A program made the position numbers and the translations under genes. Positions 7,567 through 15,995 of a DNA stretch of 64,000 bases are shown piece after piece. The notes beneath the pieces were generated by a model. That model had not been told where the DNA came from. It did not search any database and saw only the letters and a list, made by a program, of their open reading frames with translations. The stretch is from contig NZ_CP107996.1 of the NCBI RefSeq assembly GCF_036088315.1, positions 5,105,501 through 5,169,500 of the forward strand, given 5' to 3'. The DNA is from Streptomyces sp. NBC_00344 (GTDB taxonomy: Bacteria; Actinomycetota; Actinomycetes; Streptomycetales; Streptomycetaceae). The stretch's first letter is position 1. Each line of letters starts with the position of its first letter.

Positions 7567-8745
7567 CTACGGGCCGTGGAACCGTGGATGGCGCGACACG
7601 TGTGGAGATCTGGGGAGAGTTGAATGGTCGGCCGCTGCTTTCACGTAGTTGCGAGGGGCGCGCCCCGGAGCGGAACTATGAGTAGTAGCCAGGGCCCGCT
7701 CGATATCGGTCGCAGGGAAGGGCGTGCACTTGCTTTCCGTGATCAGTTGACGGTGGAACTCGTCCAGGATGGCGGCGTGCGGGGCATGGCGGTCAATGAT
7801 CGCACCGATCCCGGGTGGTACGCCGACGGGGCGGCGGCCTGCGTTCCAGTCGTGCAGAAAGGTTCCATGCTCTGAACCACCACGCACGGCTTCGGGCAGG
7901 TGACGCAACAGGTGACCGGGGGCGTAGGAGCGGTCGTACAGGAGGTGGTCGGTGAGGAAGGCGGTCTCCCGCCGCGAGAGGTCGAAGTCGCGGCTGAGGG
8001 CGAGCCCGAAATCCGCGAAATACACCTGCCGGCCGTCGGTGAGGACATTGCTGAAGTGCGTGTCGAAGTGCACGAGTCCGCGTGAGCTCATGAACTCCGT
8101 TCCACGCAGCAGTGCGTCTTCCACTCACAGATAGGGCGAGTCGAGATCCGGCTCCGCTTCAGTCGAATCACGGATGGTGCTGAGCCAGGCACCGAGCGTC
8201 TGAGGTACATGTTCCAGAAAGAGCACCAGGCTGGCGGAGGATCTGCCGATGGCCTCCAGTCGACGCCGCACGGCAGGTGACCCTTCCCAGTGGGTGACGG
8301 CCCCCTCGATGCCTCCGAACTCATCGGCGAAGTCTCCTGGTGGATGGTCGGGCAGTACCCGCCAGTGGTACAGCAGCGGGAAACCCGCGTACTCGCCGCT
8401 CAGGGCCCAAGCGGTAGTGGCCACATGAGCGGCCAGTTCACGCCAGGCCCCGAACCCCTCAGACCCCACTCCGTACTGGTAGAACAGCGGAAGACCGAAC
8501 AGGTTGGCGGTCGAGTGCGCATGCTCCGAGCGCAACTCGATGTCCGTCAACGGGACCCGCTTCACAAAGACGGGGACCCCCGCGACCTCCATCTCTGTTC
8601 GCCTGCCACCGATGCCCGATCCAAGTGCCGGCGCGGTGGCGACCGCATTCCCCAGCCTGCGATCGCTGAGCAGAGAGAGCTGTGCTCCAACCGCTGCGTG
8701 AGCGGTCGCGCGCCGAGCGGCGTATGGCGCTTCGGTCTCTTCCAT
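7567..8745 (-). pseudogene. protein-kinase-like (phosphotransferase) gene with in-frame TGA
   Basis: A single frame from ATG 8745 would give about 390 residues but is cut by TGA at 8125-8127. The first part has VFVKRVPLTDIELRSEHAHS (the ATP-anchoring Lys region), FYQYGVGSEGFGAWRELAAH and LLYHWRVLP. The part after the stop resumes without a shift with VHFDTHFSNVLTDGRQVYFA and DFGLAL, that is, the catalytic HxD-loop equivalent and DFG. Both halves match one Streptomyces kinase-like family of roughly 350 residues that I recall as a single chain. The catalytic half is thus lost unless the stop is read through. The C-terminal extension beyond residue 340 looks non-native. Confidence 0.75.
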
Positions 8746-8892
8746 CGGCGACTCCTGCGCTTGAGATACGAGGTCGGACCGCTGCTGATCGTGCCAGAGG
8801 CCTCTGTGCGACTACCGAAGTCGCCGTCATCTCAGTTGCAGACGGCGTTCACCCTGGTCGATCCTGTCAACTCGTCGAGCAGGGAGTGTGAC

Positions 8893-9116
8893 GTGGGACT
8901 GATCCTTTTCCCGGATGATGGAGACGTCAGCAGTCCGGGCGCTGCTTGGTCGTGCACTGGCTTCCACGATCTCCGGCGACGGCTGGAGGCGATCACTGGT
9001 CAATGGCAGGGCCAGATCGGTGATCGGTGCTTCAGTGACACATCGATGATGCCCTGCAGCTGGCGGTCGTCCTGCGGCTCTGCAGGGACAAGGGCGTCGA
9101 ACTCCTCTTCCTGTGA
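8893..9116 (+). pseudogene. remnant of a small conserved Streptomyces protein, internal deletion
   Basis: GTG at 8893 opens VGLILFPDDGDVSSPGAAWS and then CTGFHDLRRR, the start of a conserved hypothetical family I recall as about 150 residues. The text then jumps to LEAITGQWQ, from near the family's end, so some 70 codons are missing. A frameshift near 9035 is needed to recover HIDDALQLAVVLRLCRDKGV and ELLFL, ending at TGA 9114-9116. The combination of deletion and shift shows a dead gene. Confidence 0.6.
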
Positions 9117-9210
9117 CGCCCGGCAGCGCACCCCGGCCGGCCCGCGGCACACCGTTCTCACCGGCGCCCCACGGACCGTCCCGTCCGATCACCCCCGTAC
9201 CGGCCGGTTG

Positions 9211-10200
9211 TTACCAGCCGACCGCCACCTCCAGCCACTGCGGGTCGCCGTGCGAGATGAAGGAGGACTGGCCCGCGTAGTCGTCGTACGGGAAGCCGTA
9301 CGCGAGGTGGTTGATGCCGTGGTCGTGCCAGTACTTGGCGTAGTAGTTCGCCGGGGCGGCCTGGTAGTAGAGGCTCGGCGTCGACCACTGGTCCTGCGGG
9401 AGCTGCGCCACATGGCGGTTGAGGGCCGAGCACATGCCGGGGTCGTTGGCCAGGACTCCGGCGCAGCCGGTGATGTCGGATGTGGGGGCGTTCACGCCGA
9501 CCGATGCGGCGTAAGCGGTCAGGTAGTCCGCGTACTTGCCGCCGGTGCGGAAGTCGGGGGCGCTGCCGGGGGCCGGGATGCGGTACGGCGCCTGGATGTC
9601 GGCGAGGCCCTTGAACTCGGTGGGGACCTCGTCCTTGAACTGCTGGAAGGTCTCTTCCCGGGTCTGCTGGAAGGTGGCGTAGTCGTCGCCCACCTGGACG
9701 TCGTTGCCGTCGTGGGAGTGCAGCCGCATCGCCAGCTTGAGGCCGAAGGCGTCCACGCGGGTGGTGTTGCCGTTGAAGACGTCGTCGCCGACGGTGAACT
9801 CGATGAAGTCGAAGTACGGGCTGTCGGGTGAGCCGACGTAGAAGTACATCCGGCCCGCCGAGTTCGCCGGCATGTCCAGATAGGGCTGCTCGGCGATCGA
9901 GTGCTCCTCGTTGCCGAACTTCCAGTACACGTCGCTGTCCGGGTACTTGCCGTTGGTCTTGTTGAGGATCTTGACCTCGACGACGTTCTGAGCCGCCGGG
10001 ATGCTGCTGGTGTCGCCCCAGAACGAGTCCGGCGGCGGGTCGCCCGCAGCGGTCGCCGCTGCGGTGCCGGAGCCATGTGCTCCGGCGGCCTGGGCCGAGG
10101 ACGGCAGGGCGGTGACGACGCACACCGCGAGTAAGGCGAGTGCGGCGGTACGCAGACGCGTGGAGCTGCGGCGATGCGGGGTCCGTGGTGCTGAGGGCAT
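9211..10200 (-). CDS. GH64 family beta-1,3-glucanase, secreted
   Basis: A 329-residue secreted enzyme; ATG at 10200 follows GGGAGAG. The signal peptide covers residues 1 to about 40 (basic start, then TAALALLAVCVVTALPSSA, cleavage near AQA-AG). The mature protein is a GH64/thaumatin-like catalytic domain: VVEVKILNKTNGKYPDSDVY, YLDMPANSAGRMYFYVGSPD, and FIEFTVGDDVFNGNTTRVDA. Within the last motif the Glu and Asp are 16 apart, the spacing of the known catalytic pair of GH64 laminaripentaose-producing glucanases. No carbohydrate-binding module is attached. It would cut beta-1,3-glucan, as in fungal walls. A LacI-type palindrome lies upstream at 10272. Confidence 0.92.
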   Translation of the reverse strand: MPSAPRTPHRRSSTRLRTAALALLAVCVVTALPSSAQAAGAHGSGTAAATAAGDPPPDSFWGDTSSIPAAQNVVEVKILNKTNGKYPDSDVYWKFGNEEHSIAEQPYLDMPANSAGRMYFYVGSPDSPYFDFIEFTVGDDVFNGNTTRVDAFGLKLAMRLHSHDGNDVQVGDDYATFQQTREETFQQFKDEVPTEFKGLADIQAPYRIPAPGSAPDFRTGGKYADYLTAYAASVGVNAPTSDITGCAGVLANDPGMCSALNRHVAQLPQDQWSTPSLYYQAAPANYYAKYWHDHGINHLAYGFPYDDYAGQSSFISHGDPQWLEVAVGW

Positions 10201-10271
10201 GGGCTCTCCCTGGCTGTGGGGGCTGGAAGCGCACCGTCCGGCTCGTGCGGAAAAGCATGGGGGGCACCAGT

Positions 10272-10287
10272 CAGAGAGCGCTCTCTG
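10272..10287. promoter_or_regulatory. LacI-type operator upstream of the GH64 gene
   Basis: The perfect 16-bp palindrome CAGAGAGCGCTCTCTG lies 72 bases before the GH64 start. Its GAGCGCTC core is that of LacI-family sugar repressor sites in Streptomyces (compare the CebR site TGGGAGCGCTCCCA). A TTGACA lies about 25 bases further upstream on the gene strand, so the site would sit near the transcription start. No LacI-family regulator is encoded in this window. Confidence 0.65.
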
Positions 10288-10378
10288 CGAGCCTTCTCCG
10301 TCGCCATGCACTTGTCAAGAACCTGGTACGGACCTGAAGTCGGCCGAGAGTGCGCGGTAGCCCGCGGCACATGAGAGG

Positions 10379-10413
10379 GGCCGCTGCGACCAGGAGGATC
10401 GGTCGCAGCGGCC
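10379..10413 (-). terminator. terminator hairpin behind the GH92 gene
   Basis: Thirteen-base perfect arms GGCCGCTGCGACC (10379-10391) and GGTCGCAGCGGCC (10401-10413) with a 9-nt loop begin 22 bases past the GH92 stop. There is no T-run, as is common in Streptomyces. Confidence 0.7.
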
Positions 10414-10434
10414 CTGTTGCTGTGGCGCGGGCTG

Positions 10435-13400
10435 TCAGGCGGTGGCTACCGCGAATACATGGAGGATGCCGCCGTCCGTACTGGACGGCAGTGTCACACT
10501 CGCCAGTTGCTTGCCGGCCTGCAGAGCGATCGGCGCGGTGGCGAAGATCTCCGTGTCCACCGGGTCGGTGCCGCCGCCCTGGACGTCGCGGTATGCCGTG
10601 TGCACCGCGATCGTGTTGCCGAACGCCGGCTTGTCCGCGCCGCCGCCCAGCGTCCAGTCGCTGAAGCCGATGTCGGCCTGCTGCGTGGTGCCGTCGGTAT
10701 AGGTCAGGGTGACGGTGCCGCTCGCCTTGCCTTCGGCCGCGCTGCCCAGGAAGCCGAGCCTGGTGGCGCCGGACGCGCTCGGTACGTTCACGACCTGAGC
10801 GGACTCACCGGCCACCTCGATGTTGTCGGGGTCGCCGGCGTTCGCCTTCGGCCAGCTGAAGTCGAAACCGTTGGCCGACACGGTGCCGCCCGGGGTGGCA
10901 CCGGCCGCGCTCAGTGCCTTGGCCGAGTAACTCCAGCCCTCCCCGTCGAAGTTGGCCTGGGGATTGGCGTCATCGGCGGAGATGCCGGCGCTGTTGCGAT
11001 TCCACAGCATGCCGTTCTTCTCGGCCACGGTCACCGCGACGGATGTCCTGGGGAGCGCGCCCGTGGACGACTCCAGGGTGACGGGGACGGTGTAGTGCCC
11101 CTCGTCCGTGCCGGTCGCCGCCGACACCGACAGCTTGGCGCTCACCGCGCCGCCGCCCGGCACCGTGAAATCGCCCTCCGCGGGAGTGACCGTGACACCG
11201 GCCGGCGGGGTGGCCTTCCAGTGCACCGTGGTCGCCTTGTCCTCCAGGGTCTGCACCTTGACGGTCGTCTGTGCACCATCACCCCCCGGCTCGACCTTCA
11301 GCTGTTCAGGAGTGGCACCGGTGAAGTACTTCACGCCACCGCCCGGGAAGGACGGCGGGGCGTCGGCCGCCGCGCTGCCCCAGGAGGTGTCCGGCTCGGC
11401 GCCCAGGGTGTAGTCCAGGGTGCCGCCATGGGTGACCAGGGAGGCGGGAACCCAGGGCTTGTCCGACTTCTTGCCGTTGGTGCGCAGGCTCTGGATGTAG
11501 ATGTTGTCCGCCGAGGCGGCCGGGGCGTTGACCTTGATGGTCCGGCCCTGACCGGTGTGGATCACGGCGTGCGGGAACAGCGGTGCGGACAGCGTCAGGT
11601 CGGCACGGCTGGGGTTCTGCGGGTACATGCCGAGCGCCGAGAAGACGTACCAGGAGGACATGGTCCCGGCGTCGTCGTTACCGGGGATGCCGCCGGGCGC
11701 GTCGGTCCACAGCTGGTCCATCTCCGCACGGACGGTCTCCTGCGTCCTGTACGGAGCGCCGAGGTAGTCGTACAGATAAGGCGTGTTGATGTCGGGCTCG
11801 TTGGTCGGGTCGTAACGGGTGTCGTCCTTCGCGGAGAAGTCGAACTTTCCGTCCGGCGTCCGGAAGAAGGCGTCCAGCCGCTTCGTGGCCGCGTCCTTGC
11901 CGCCCATCGCACGGGCGAGCCCGGCCACGTCGGAGTAGACCATCCAGGTGTAGCGCGCGCTGGTGCCCTCGACGAAACCGCTGCCGGTGCCCGGGGTGAA
12001 CGTGCCCGCCCAGGTGCCGTCGGCCTTGCGGTCGCGGATGTAGCCGCCCTGCGGGGTGGCGTTGGCGTCGAAGACGTTCGTCCAGTTCCCCGAACGGTCC
12101 AGGAACGTCTTCCGGCCGGCCCGGTCGCCGAGCTGTGCGGAGAGTTCGGAGATGCCGTAGTCGGCCGCGGCGTCCTCGAGGGTCTCCGCCGCGCCGCCCC
12201 AGCAGTGGCAGCTGTCGGACGGGACGTAGCCGAGATCCAGATACTTGTCGAGTGCCGGGCGCTGGCCCACGCACTCGACGTTGCAGCCCGAACTGTCCGA
12301 GTCGTTCGCGGTCGGTACGGTCGCCGCCCGCACCAGGGACTTCAGTGCGCCCCTGGCGTCGAAGTCATGGCCGCCGAAGGCGTAGATCCCGGCGAGCGCG
12401 GCGTCCGAAGGGTCGCCTGACATCACACTGGTCTTGCCGTTCTCCAGCAGCCAGCGGTCCCATTCCCCGCCGCGCTGGCCCGCGAAGTTGTAGAGCGACT
12501 GGGCGTAGTCGCTGCCGGCCCGGGGGTTCAGCAGTGTCATCAGCTGCACCTGGGCGCGGTACTGGTCCCAGCCGGAGAAGGTGCCGTACTGCGCCTTCTG
12601 CCCCTTCGCCAGCCGGTGCGTCCTGCGATCGGCGCCCAGATAACGTCCGTCGGTGTCACTGGTCAGGGTCGGTTCGAGCATGGAGTGGTACAGCGCGGTG
12701 TAGAAGGTGGAGCGCTGGGCGTCGGTGCCGCCGCTCACCGCTATCTTCCGCAGCTCGCGGTTCCACGCGGCGGCCGCCTGCGACTTGACCGAATCGAAGC
12801 TCCTGTGCGGCGCGTTCTCGGCACGGAGGTTGGCCTCGGCGTTCTGCGGGCTGACGTAGGAGACGGCCACCTTCACCTGGACCGAGCTGGTCCCGTCCGC
12901 GAAGGTCACATACCCGCCGGAGCCCTTGCCCTCCACCGGGTTGCCGGACGAGCTGTAGCCCGTACCGCCGGTGGCGGATGTGGAGCCCGGCTTCAGGCTG
13001 CCGTCGGTCCAGGTGCCGGTCTTGGCGAACGGCTTGTCGAAGTGGGCGGTGAAGTACAGCGTGTAGAGGTCCTTGCGGTTGTTCGCGCTCTGCGGGCCGC
13101 AGAAGTTGCCGGCGGTCACCGAACCGGTCACCGTCCGCCCGGCGGCGTCGATCTTCACCGAGGCGTCGGTGCTGCCGCTCTCCGAGTTGGATGTGCGGAA
13201 GAGCATGCTGGCCGGCTTGCCGGCGGGGAAGCCGAACCTGCCGGTACCGGTGCGCGCGGTGGTGGTGAGCGCGGCGGACGCGCCGCTGTCCAGGCCGACC
13301 TCGTAGGAGCCGGGCGAGGCCGTCTCATGGGTGTGCGAGAAGGTACTCGCGTACGTGGAGTCGGTGGTGTCCGCGGTGGGGGAGGAGTCCACATCGCCGA

Positions 13401-13794
13401 CGTACGGCATGATCGGAATATCGCCGTTCGCGCCGGAGCACCCGACCCCGTTGAGGTGGGTGAGGCTGAAGCCGCGGATCTTCGTCGCGTCGTACTGGTA
13501 TCCGCCGGGCGCCGGCGTGGAGACCTGCTTGCCACGGGAGTTCTGCGGACTCCAGGCCAGCATTCCGAACGGCTGCACAGCGCCCGGGTAGGTGTTGCCC
13601 GCGTTGGACGAGCCGATCAGTGGCTTGACGTAGGACACCGGATCCTGCACGGCGCCACGGGAGCCGCCCTGGCCCGGCGCGGCCGACGCGGGGACGGTGG
13701 TGGCCGCCATCCCGAGGGCGGCCATGGCGGTCACCGCTACGGATCCGAGCGCTCTGAGCCGGGTGCGCGGCCGGCGGTTGTGCGTGTCTGACAC
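10435..13794 (-). CDS. GH92 family alpha-mannosidase, secreted
   Basis: A protein of 1119 residues. GTG at 13794 is preferred over TTG at 13827 because CAGGAACG stands just before it. A signal peptide runs to about residue 38 (GMAATTVPASA-AP). The GH92 domain starts with YVKPLIGSSNAGNTYPGAVQ. Catalytic features: CHCWGGAAETLEDAAADYG (Glu near 539) and GNDDAGTMSSWYVFSALGMY (Asp pair near 705), the Ca-dependent inverting exo-mannosidase signature. After it comes an Ig-like NEW3-type domain (ATTVHWKATPPAGVTVTPAE, about residues 840-910) and a C-terminal galactose-binding-like module. It trims alpha-mannosides from N-glycans or fungal mannans outside the cell. A palindrome upstream suggests LacI control. 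Confidence 0.93.
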   Translation of the reverse strand: MSDTHNRRPRTRLRALGSVAVTAMAALGMAATTVPASAAPGQGGSRGAVQDPVSYVKPLIGSSNAGNTYPGAVQPFGMLAWSPQNSRGKQVSTPAPGGYQYDATKIRGFSLTHLNGVGCSGANGDIPIMPYVGDVDSSPTADTTDSTYASTFSHTHETASPGSYEVGLDSGASAALTTTARTGTGRFGFPAGKPASMLFRTSNSESGSTDASVKIDAAGRTVTGSVTAGNFCGPQSANNRKDLYTLYFTAHFDKPFAKTGTWTDGSLKPGSTSATGGTGYSSSGNPVEGKGSGGYVTFADGTSSVQVKVAVSYVSPQNAEANLRAENAPHRSFDSVKSQAAAAWNRELRKIAVSGGTDAQRSTFYTALYHSMLEPTLTSDTDGRYLGADRRTHRLAKGQKAQYGTFSGWDQYRAQVQLMTLLNPRAGSDYAQSLYNFAGQRGGEWDRWLLENGKTSVMSGDPSDAALAGIYAFGGHDFDARGALKSLVRAATVPTANDSDSSGCNVECVGQRPALDKYLDLGYVPSDSCHCWGGAAETLEDAAADYGISELSAQLGDRAGRKTFLDRSGNWTNVFDANATPQGGYIRDRKADGTWAGTFTPGTGSGFVEGTSARYTWMVYSDVAGLARAMGGKDAATKRLDAFFRTPDGKFDFSAKDDTRYDPTNEPDINTPYLYDYLGAPYRTQETVRAEMDQLWTDAPGGIPGNDDAGTMSSWYVFSALGMYPQNPSRADLTLSAPLFPHAVIHTGQGRTIKVNAPAASADNIYIQSLRTNGKKSDKPWVPASLVTHGGTLDYTLGAEPDTSWGSAAADAPPSFPGGGVKYFTGATPEQLKVEPGGDGAQTTVKVQTLEDKATTVHWKATPPAGVTVTPAEGDFTVPGGGAVSAKLSVSAATGTDEGHYTVPVTLESSTGALPRTSVAVTVAEKNGMLWNRNSAGISADDANPQANFDGEGWSYSAKALSAAGATPGGTVSANGFDFSWPKANAGDPDNIEVAGESAQVVNVPSASGATRLGFLGSAAEGKASGTVTLTYTDGTTQQADIGFSDWTLGGGADKPAFGNTIAVHTAYRDVQGGGTDPVDTEIFATAPIALQAGKQLASVTLPSSTDGGILHVFAVATA

Positions 13795-13853
13795 CGTTCC
13801 TGCCCTTCGTGTATGACGGAAGGTCAACGCGACGGGGAGCGGTGGAACTGCCC

Positions 13854-13865
13854 GACAACGTTGTC
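13854..13865. promoter_or_regulatory. LacI-type operator upstream of the GH92 gene
   Basis: The perfect palindrome GACAACGTTGTC, within GTTGACAACGTTGTCGGG on the gene strand, lies 60 bases before the GH92 start. The AACGTT centre is typical of LacI-family sites, different from the GAGCGCTC type near GH64, so another repressor may act here. TTGACA within it may be the -35 hexamer, so binding would block the promoter. Confidence 0.6.
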
Positions 13866-13985
13866 AACGACGTCAGGATGCTCCTCCTGTGGGTCCGGGG
13901 GTGTCAAGGATTTTCGGAATCCGGTCATCCGGCCCCGGGAGTCCCCCACCGAGCCGGGAGCCGGGCCCGCGCCTGCTGTTGGCCG

Positions 13986-15908
13986 CTATCGCAGAGAACC
14001 GACCTCGGTGCCGTCCGCGAGCCGTCCGTTCAGCTCTGCCTGAGCGCCCCGCTCGGCGGGCACCGTCAGCAGGTGTCCCACGGCGTTTCCGGTGACCCCG
14101 CCGGAAGTGGCCAGGGAAGCGAACTGCGAGCTGCCGGCGGCCACTACGAACCAGTGCCCGCCCTGCGACTTCCAGAGCACGCCGGCCAGCACCTGAGGCT
14201 TCCGCTCCCCGCAGGCGGCCGAGTCCTCCGCGCGGGCCGCCACCGCGCCCGGGGCGTTCGCCTTCGCACCGGGCGCCTGGAACTGTGCGAGCACCCGGCT
14301 TCCGGTGCCGCGCCAGGTGTCGGCACGGGTGCACAGCCAGCGGGCGGTGCCATTGCGCTCCGGCAGCTGCTGGGTGGCGAACTGCCAGGAGTTGACCGTG
14401 CGTACGCCGTGCGACCGCACGGTGGGCAGCAGGCAGGCGGTACGTTTCCAGGCCGCCCGTTCGGCCGCTGCCGAGACGTCGTGCGAGTTGCCGGGCGGGC
14501 CCGACGTCAGCCGGGCGGGGGTCAGTTCCCCCAGGTCCGTCATCACTCGGTCAGCGGTGGAGTCGCGCAGTTCGACGGTGTCCCAGGAGGTGCAGGTGCG
14601 GGCCAGCGCGGAGCTGCGCACCGGGTCGGTGACGCCGTCCGCCGTGCGGTGCAGCGCGACCGCTCGGGCCGATGGGGTGAGCAGGTCCCGCACGGCGGTG
14701 CTCCGCACCCAGGGCGCCGTCAGATAACGGACGTTGCCGTCGGTGCGCCCGACGACCAGGGCGTCGGAACCGGCCTCGCCTGCGCCGTCCACCCGTGCGA
14801 AGTCGAGTGCGGTGCCACCGCTGCGCTCCCTGGGCTCGGCGTACCGCACCACGCGCAGGCCGTCGTAGAACAGCACGACGGACGCCTGGTCCACCGTGCC
14901 CGCGTACAGCAACTGCGGCGCGCCCATCGGGGGCCCCGCCGGGGAGCCCGGCGTCGTGGAGACCTCGACGGAACGGCCGGGCCTGGCCCAGACGGCGAGC
15001 GCACGGCGCAGCAGCGCGGTGTCGTGGGCGTGATCACCGCGGACCGGCCATACGGAGAAGTCGGTACGGTCCGAGGTCTTCCAGGCATCGGCAGCGACGC
15101 GCTGCAGGCTTGCCGGCTTCAGGGCCTGTTCGGACGCGGCGTTGCGGGCGTACGGCGGGGCCGCGGGCCCGTCCGCGCCCCAGCCGCCGTCCGGCAGCGC
15201 CAGCAGTGTCCCGCACACCAGCACCGCGGCCGCCGCGGCCAGCGCCGCTCTGCCCCGCCACCGGCGCCGCACCAGATCGGTGGGCCTGGCCTGGAGCGAA
15301 CAGGGGTCGAACTCGGCGGAGCTCAGCAGTTCGTACTGCGCGGGCGCGGTGTCCGCCAGGGCGAGTGCCGCGTCGGGGTCGGCCACTCCCGCCTCGTCGA
15401 GTACCCGCAGCACCGCCGGATCGTCGAGCTGTTCCAGACCGCGCAGCACATAGGCGGCGCGGGCAGGTCCCGTGAGATCGGCGAGCCGCTGGTCCAGGGC
15501 GAGCTCATCGGCCCCTCCGCAGTGCGGGAAGAGCTGCAGCCCCCACACCTGCGGCAGCAGCGGCGGAGTCAGCGGGAGCATCGCCAGGCGGCGATGGTGC
15601 GGAGCGGCTGCCTTCAGTGCCGCCCCGAGCACCCGGGCGCGTACATACGCGTAGCCGTCGTCCAGCCCGTCGGCCCGGCGAGGCGAGGGGAGCGCGTCGT
15701 CCTCCGGGCGGGGCCCTCGCGGCAGCGCGCGCTGGACGAGGGAATGCGCGGTCAGCACCCTGCGGTTGCGTCCGGGCGATGACGGCAGGACGAGATACGC
15801 GAGCCTGACGAACCGGGGGTAGTGCTCGGCGAGCGCGGCACCGGCCTGCTCGGCATCGACCGGGGCGGTTTCCGGCGCGGGGCTCGGGACGACATCCTGT
15901 GGCTGCAC
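13986..15908 (-). CDS. membrane protein with ECF-sigma-like N-terminal half (paralogue of 53169-55160)
   Basis: 640 residues from GTG 15908. Residues 25-62 (LAEHYPRFVRLAYLVL...) resemble sigma region 2, and residues 148-185 (ARAAYVLRGLEQLDDPAVLR) resemble region 4 of ECF sigma factors, though neither is canonical. A single membrane helix follows at about 220-238 (AALAAAAAVLVCGTLLAL), then an extracytoplasmic domain of 400 residues with TDFSVWPVRG, YAGTVDQASVVLFYDGLRV and NSWQFATQQLPERNGTARW. A protein at 53169-55160 matches along the whole length. By topology it could carry a signal from outside to a sigma-like cytoplasmic domain, but no function is established. It lies between GH89 and GH92 genes, same strand, without evident coupling. 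Confidence 0.7.
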   Translation of the reverse strand: MQPQDVVPSPAPETAPVDAEQAGAALAEHYPRFVRLAYLVLPSSPGRNRRVLTAHSLVQRALPRGPRPEDDALPSPRRADGLDDGYAYVRARVLGAALKAAAPHHRRLAMLPLTPPLLPQVWGLQLFPHCGGADELALDQRLADLTGPARAAYVLRGLEQLDDPAVLRVLDEAGVADPDAALALADTAPAQYELLSSAEFDPCSLQARPTDLVRRRWRGRAALAAAAAVLVCGTLLALPDGGWGADGPAAPPYARNAASEQALKPASLQRVAADAWKTSDRTDFSVWPVRGDHAHDTALLRRALAVWARPGRSVEVSTTPGSPAGPPMGAPQLLYAGTVDQASVVLFYDGLRVVRYAEPRERSGGTALDFARVDGAGEAGSDALVVGRTDGNVRYLTAPWVRSTAVRDLLTPSARAVALHRTADGVTDPVRSSALARTCTSWDTVELRDSTADRVMTDLGELTPARLTSGPPGNSHDVSAAAERAAWKRTACLLPTVRSHGVRTVNSWQFATQQLPERNGTARWLCTRADTWRGTGSRVLAQFQAPGAKANAPGAVAARAEDSAACGERKPQVLAGVLWKSQGGHWFVVAAGSSQFASLATSGGVTGNAVGHLLTVPAERGAQAELNGRLADGTEVGSLR

Positions 15909-15995
15909 GTCCAGCAGAACGAGCCAGTCGGCCGATGGTCACCCTCCCGCGGCGTACGGGGCGGCGGGCGGCCGCCCCGTACGGTCACCGGATGC

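Noticed and set aside
7272..7685. 137-codon plus-strand frame before the decayed kinase gene
   Set aside because: No ribosome site, biased composition and overlap with the kinase pseudogene end.
8125..8127. Selenocysteine or programmed readthrough at the kinase TGA
   Set aside because: The next codons show no hairpin I can see, no selenoprotein family is involved, and neighbouring genes are also decayed. Nonsense mutation is simpler.
10417..12420. 667-codon plus-strand frame opposite the GH92 gene, and similar long frames at 12616-13791, 16926-18953 and 59321-61966
   Set aside because: All lie antisense to clearly homologous enzymes (GH92, GH89, AceE) and show no domain or ribosome site.
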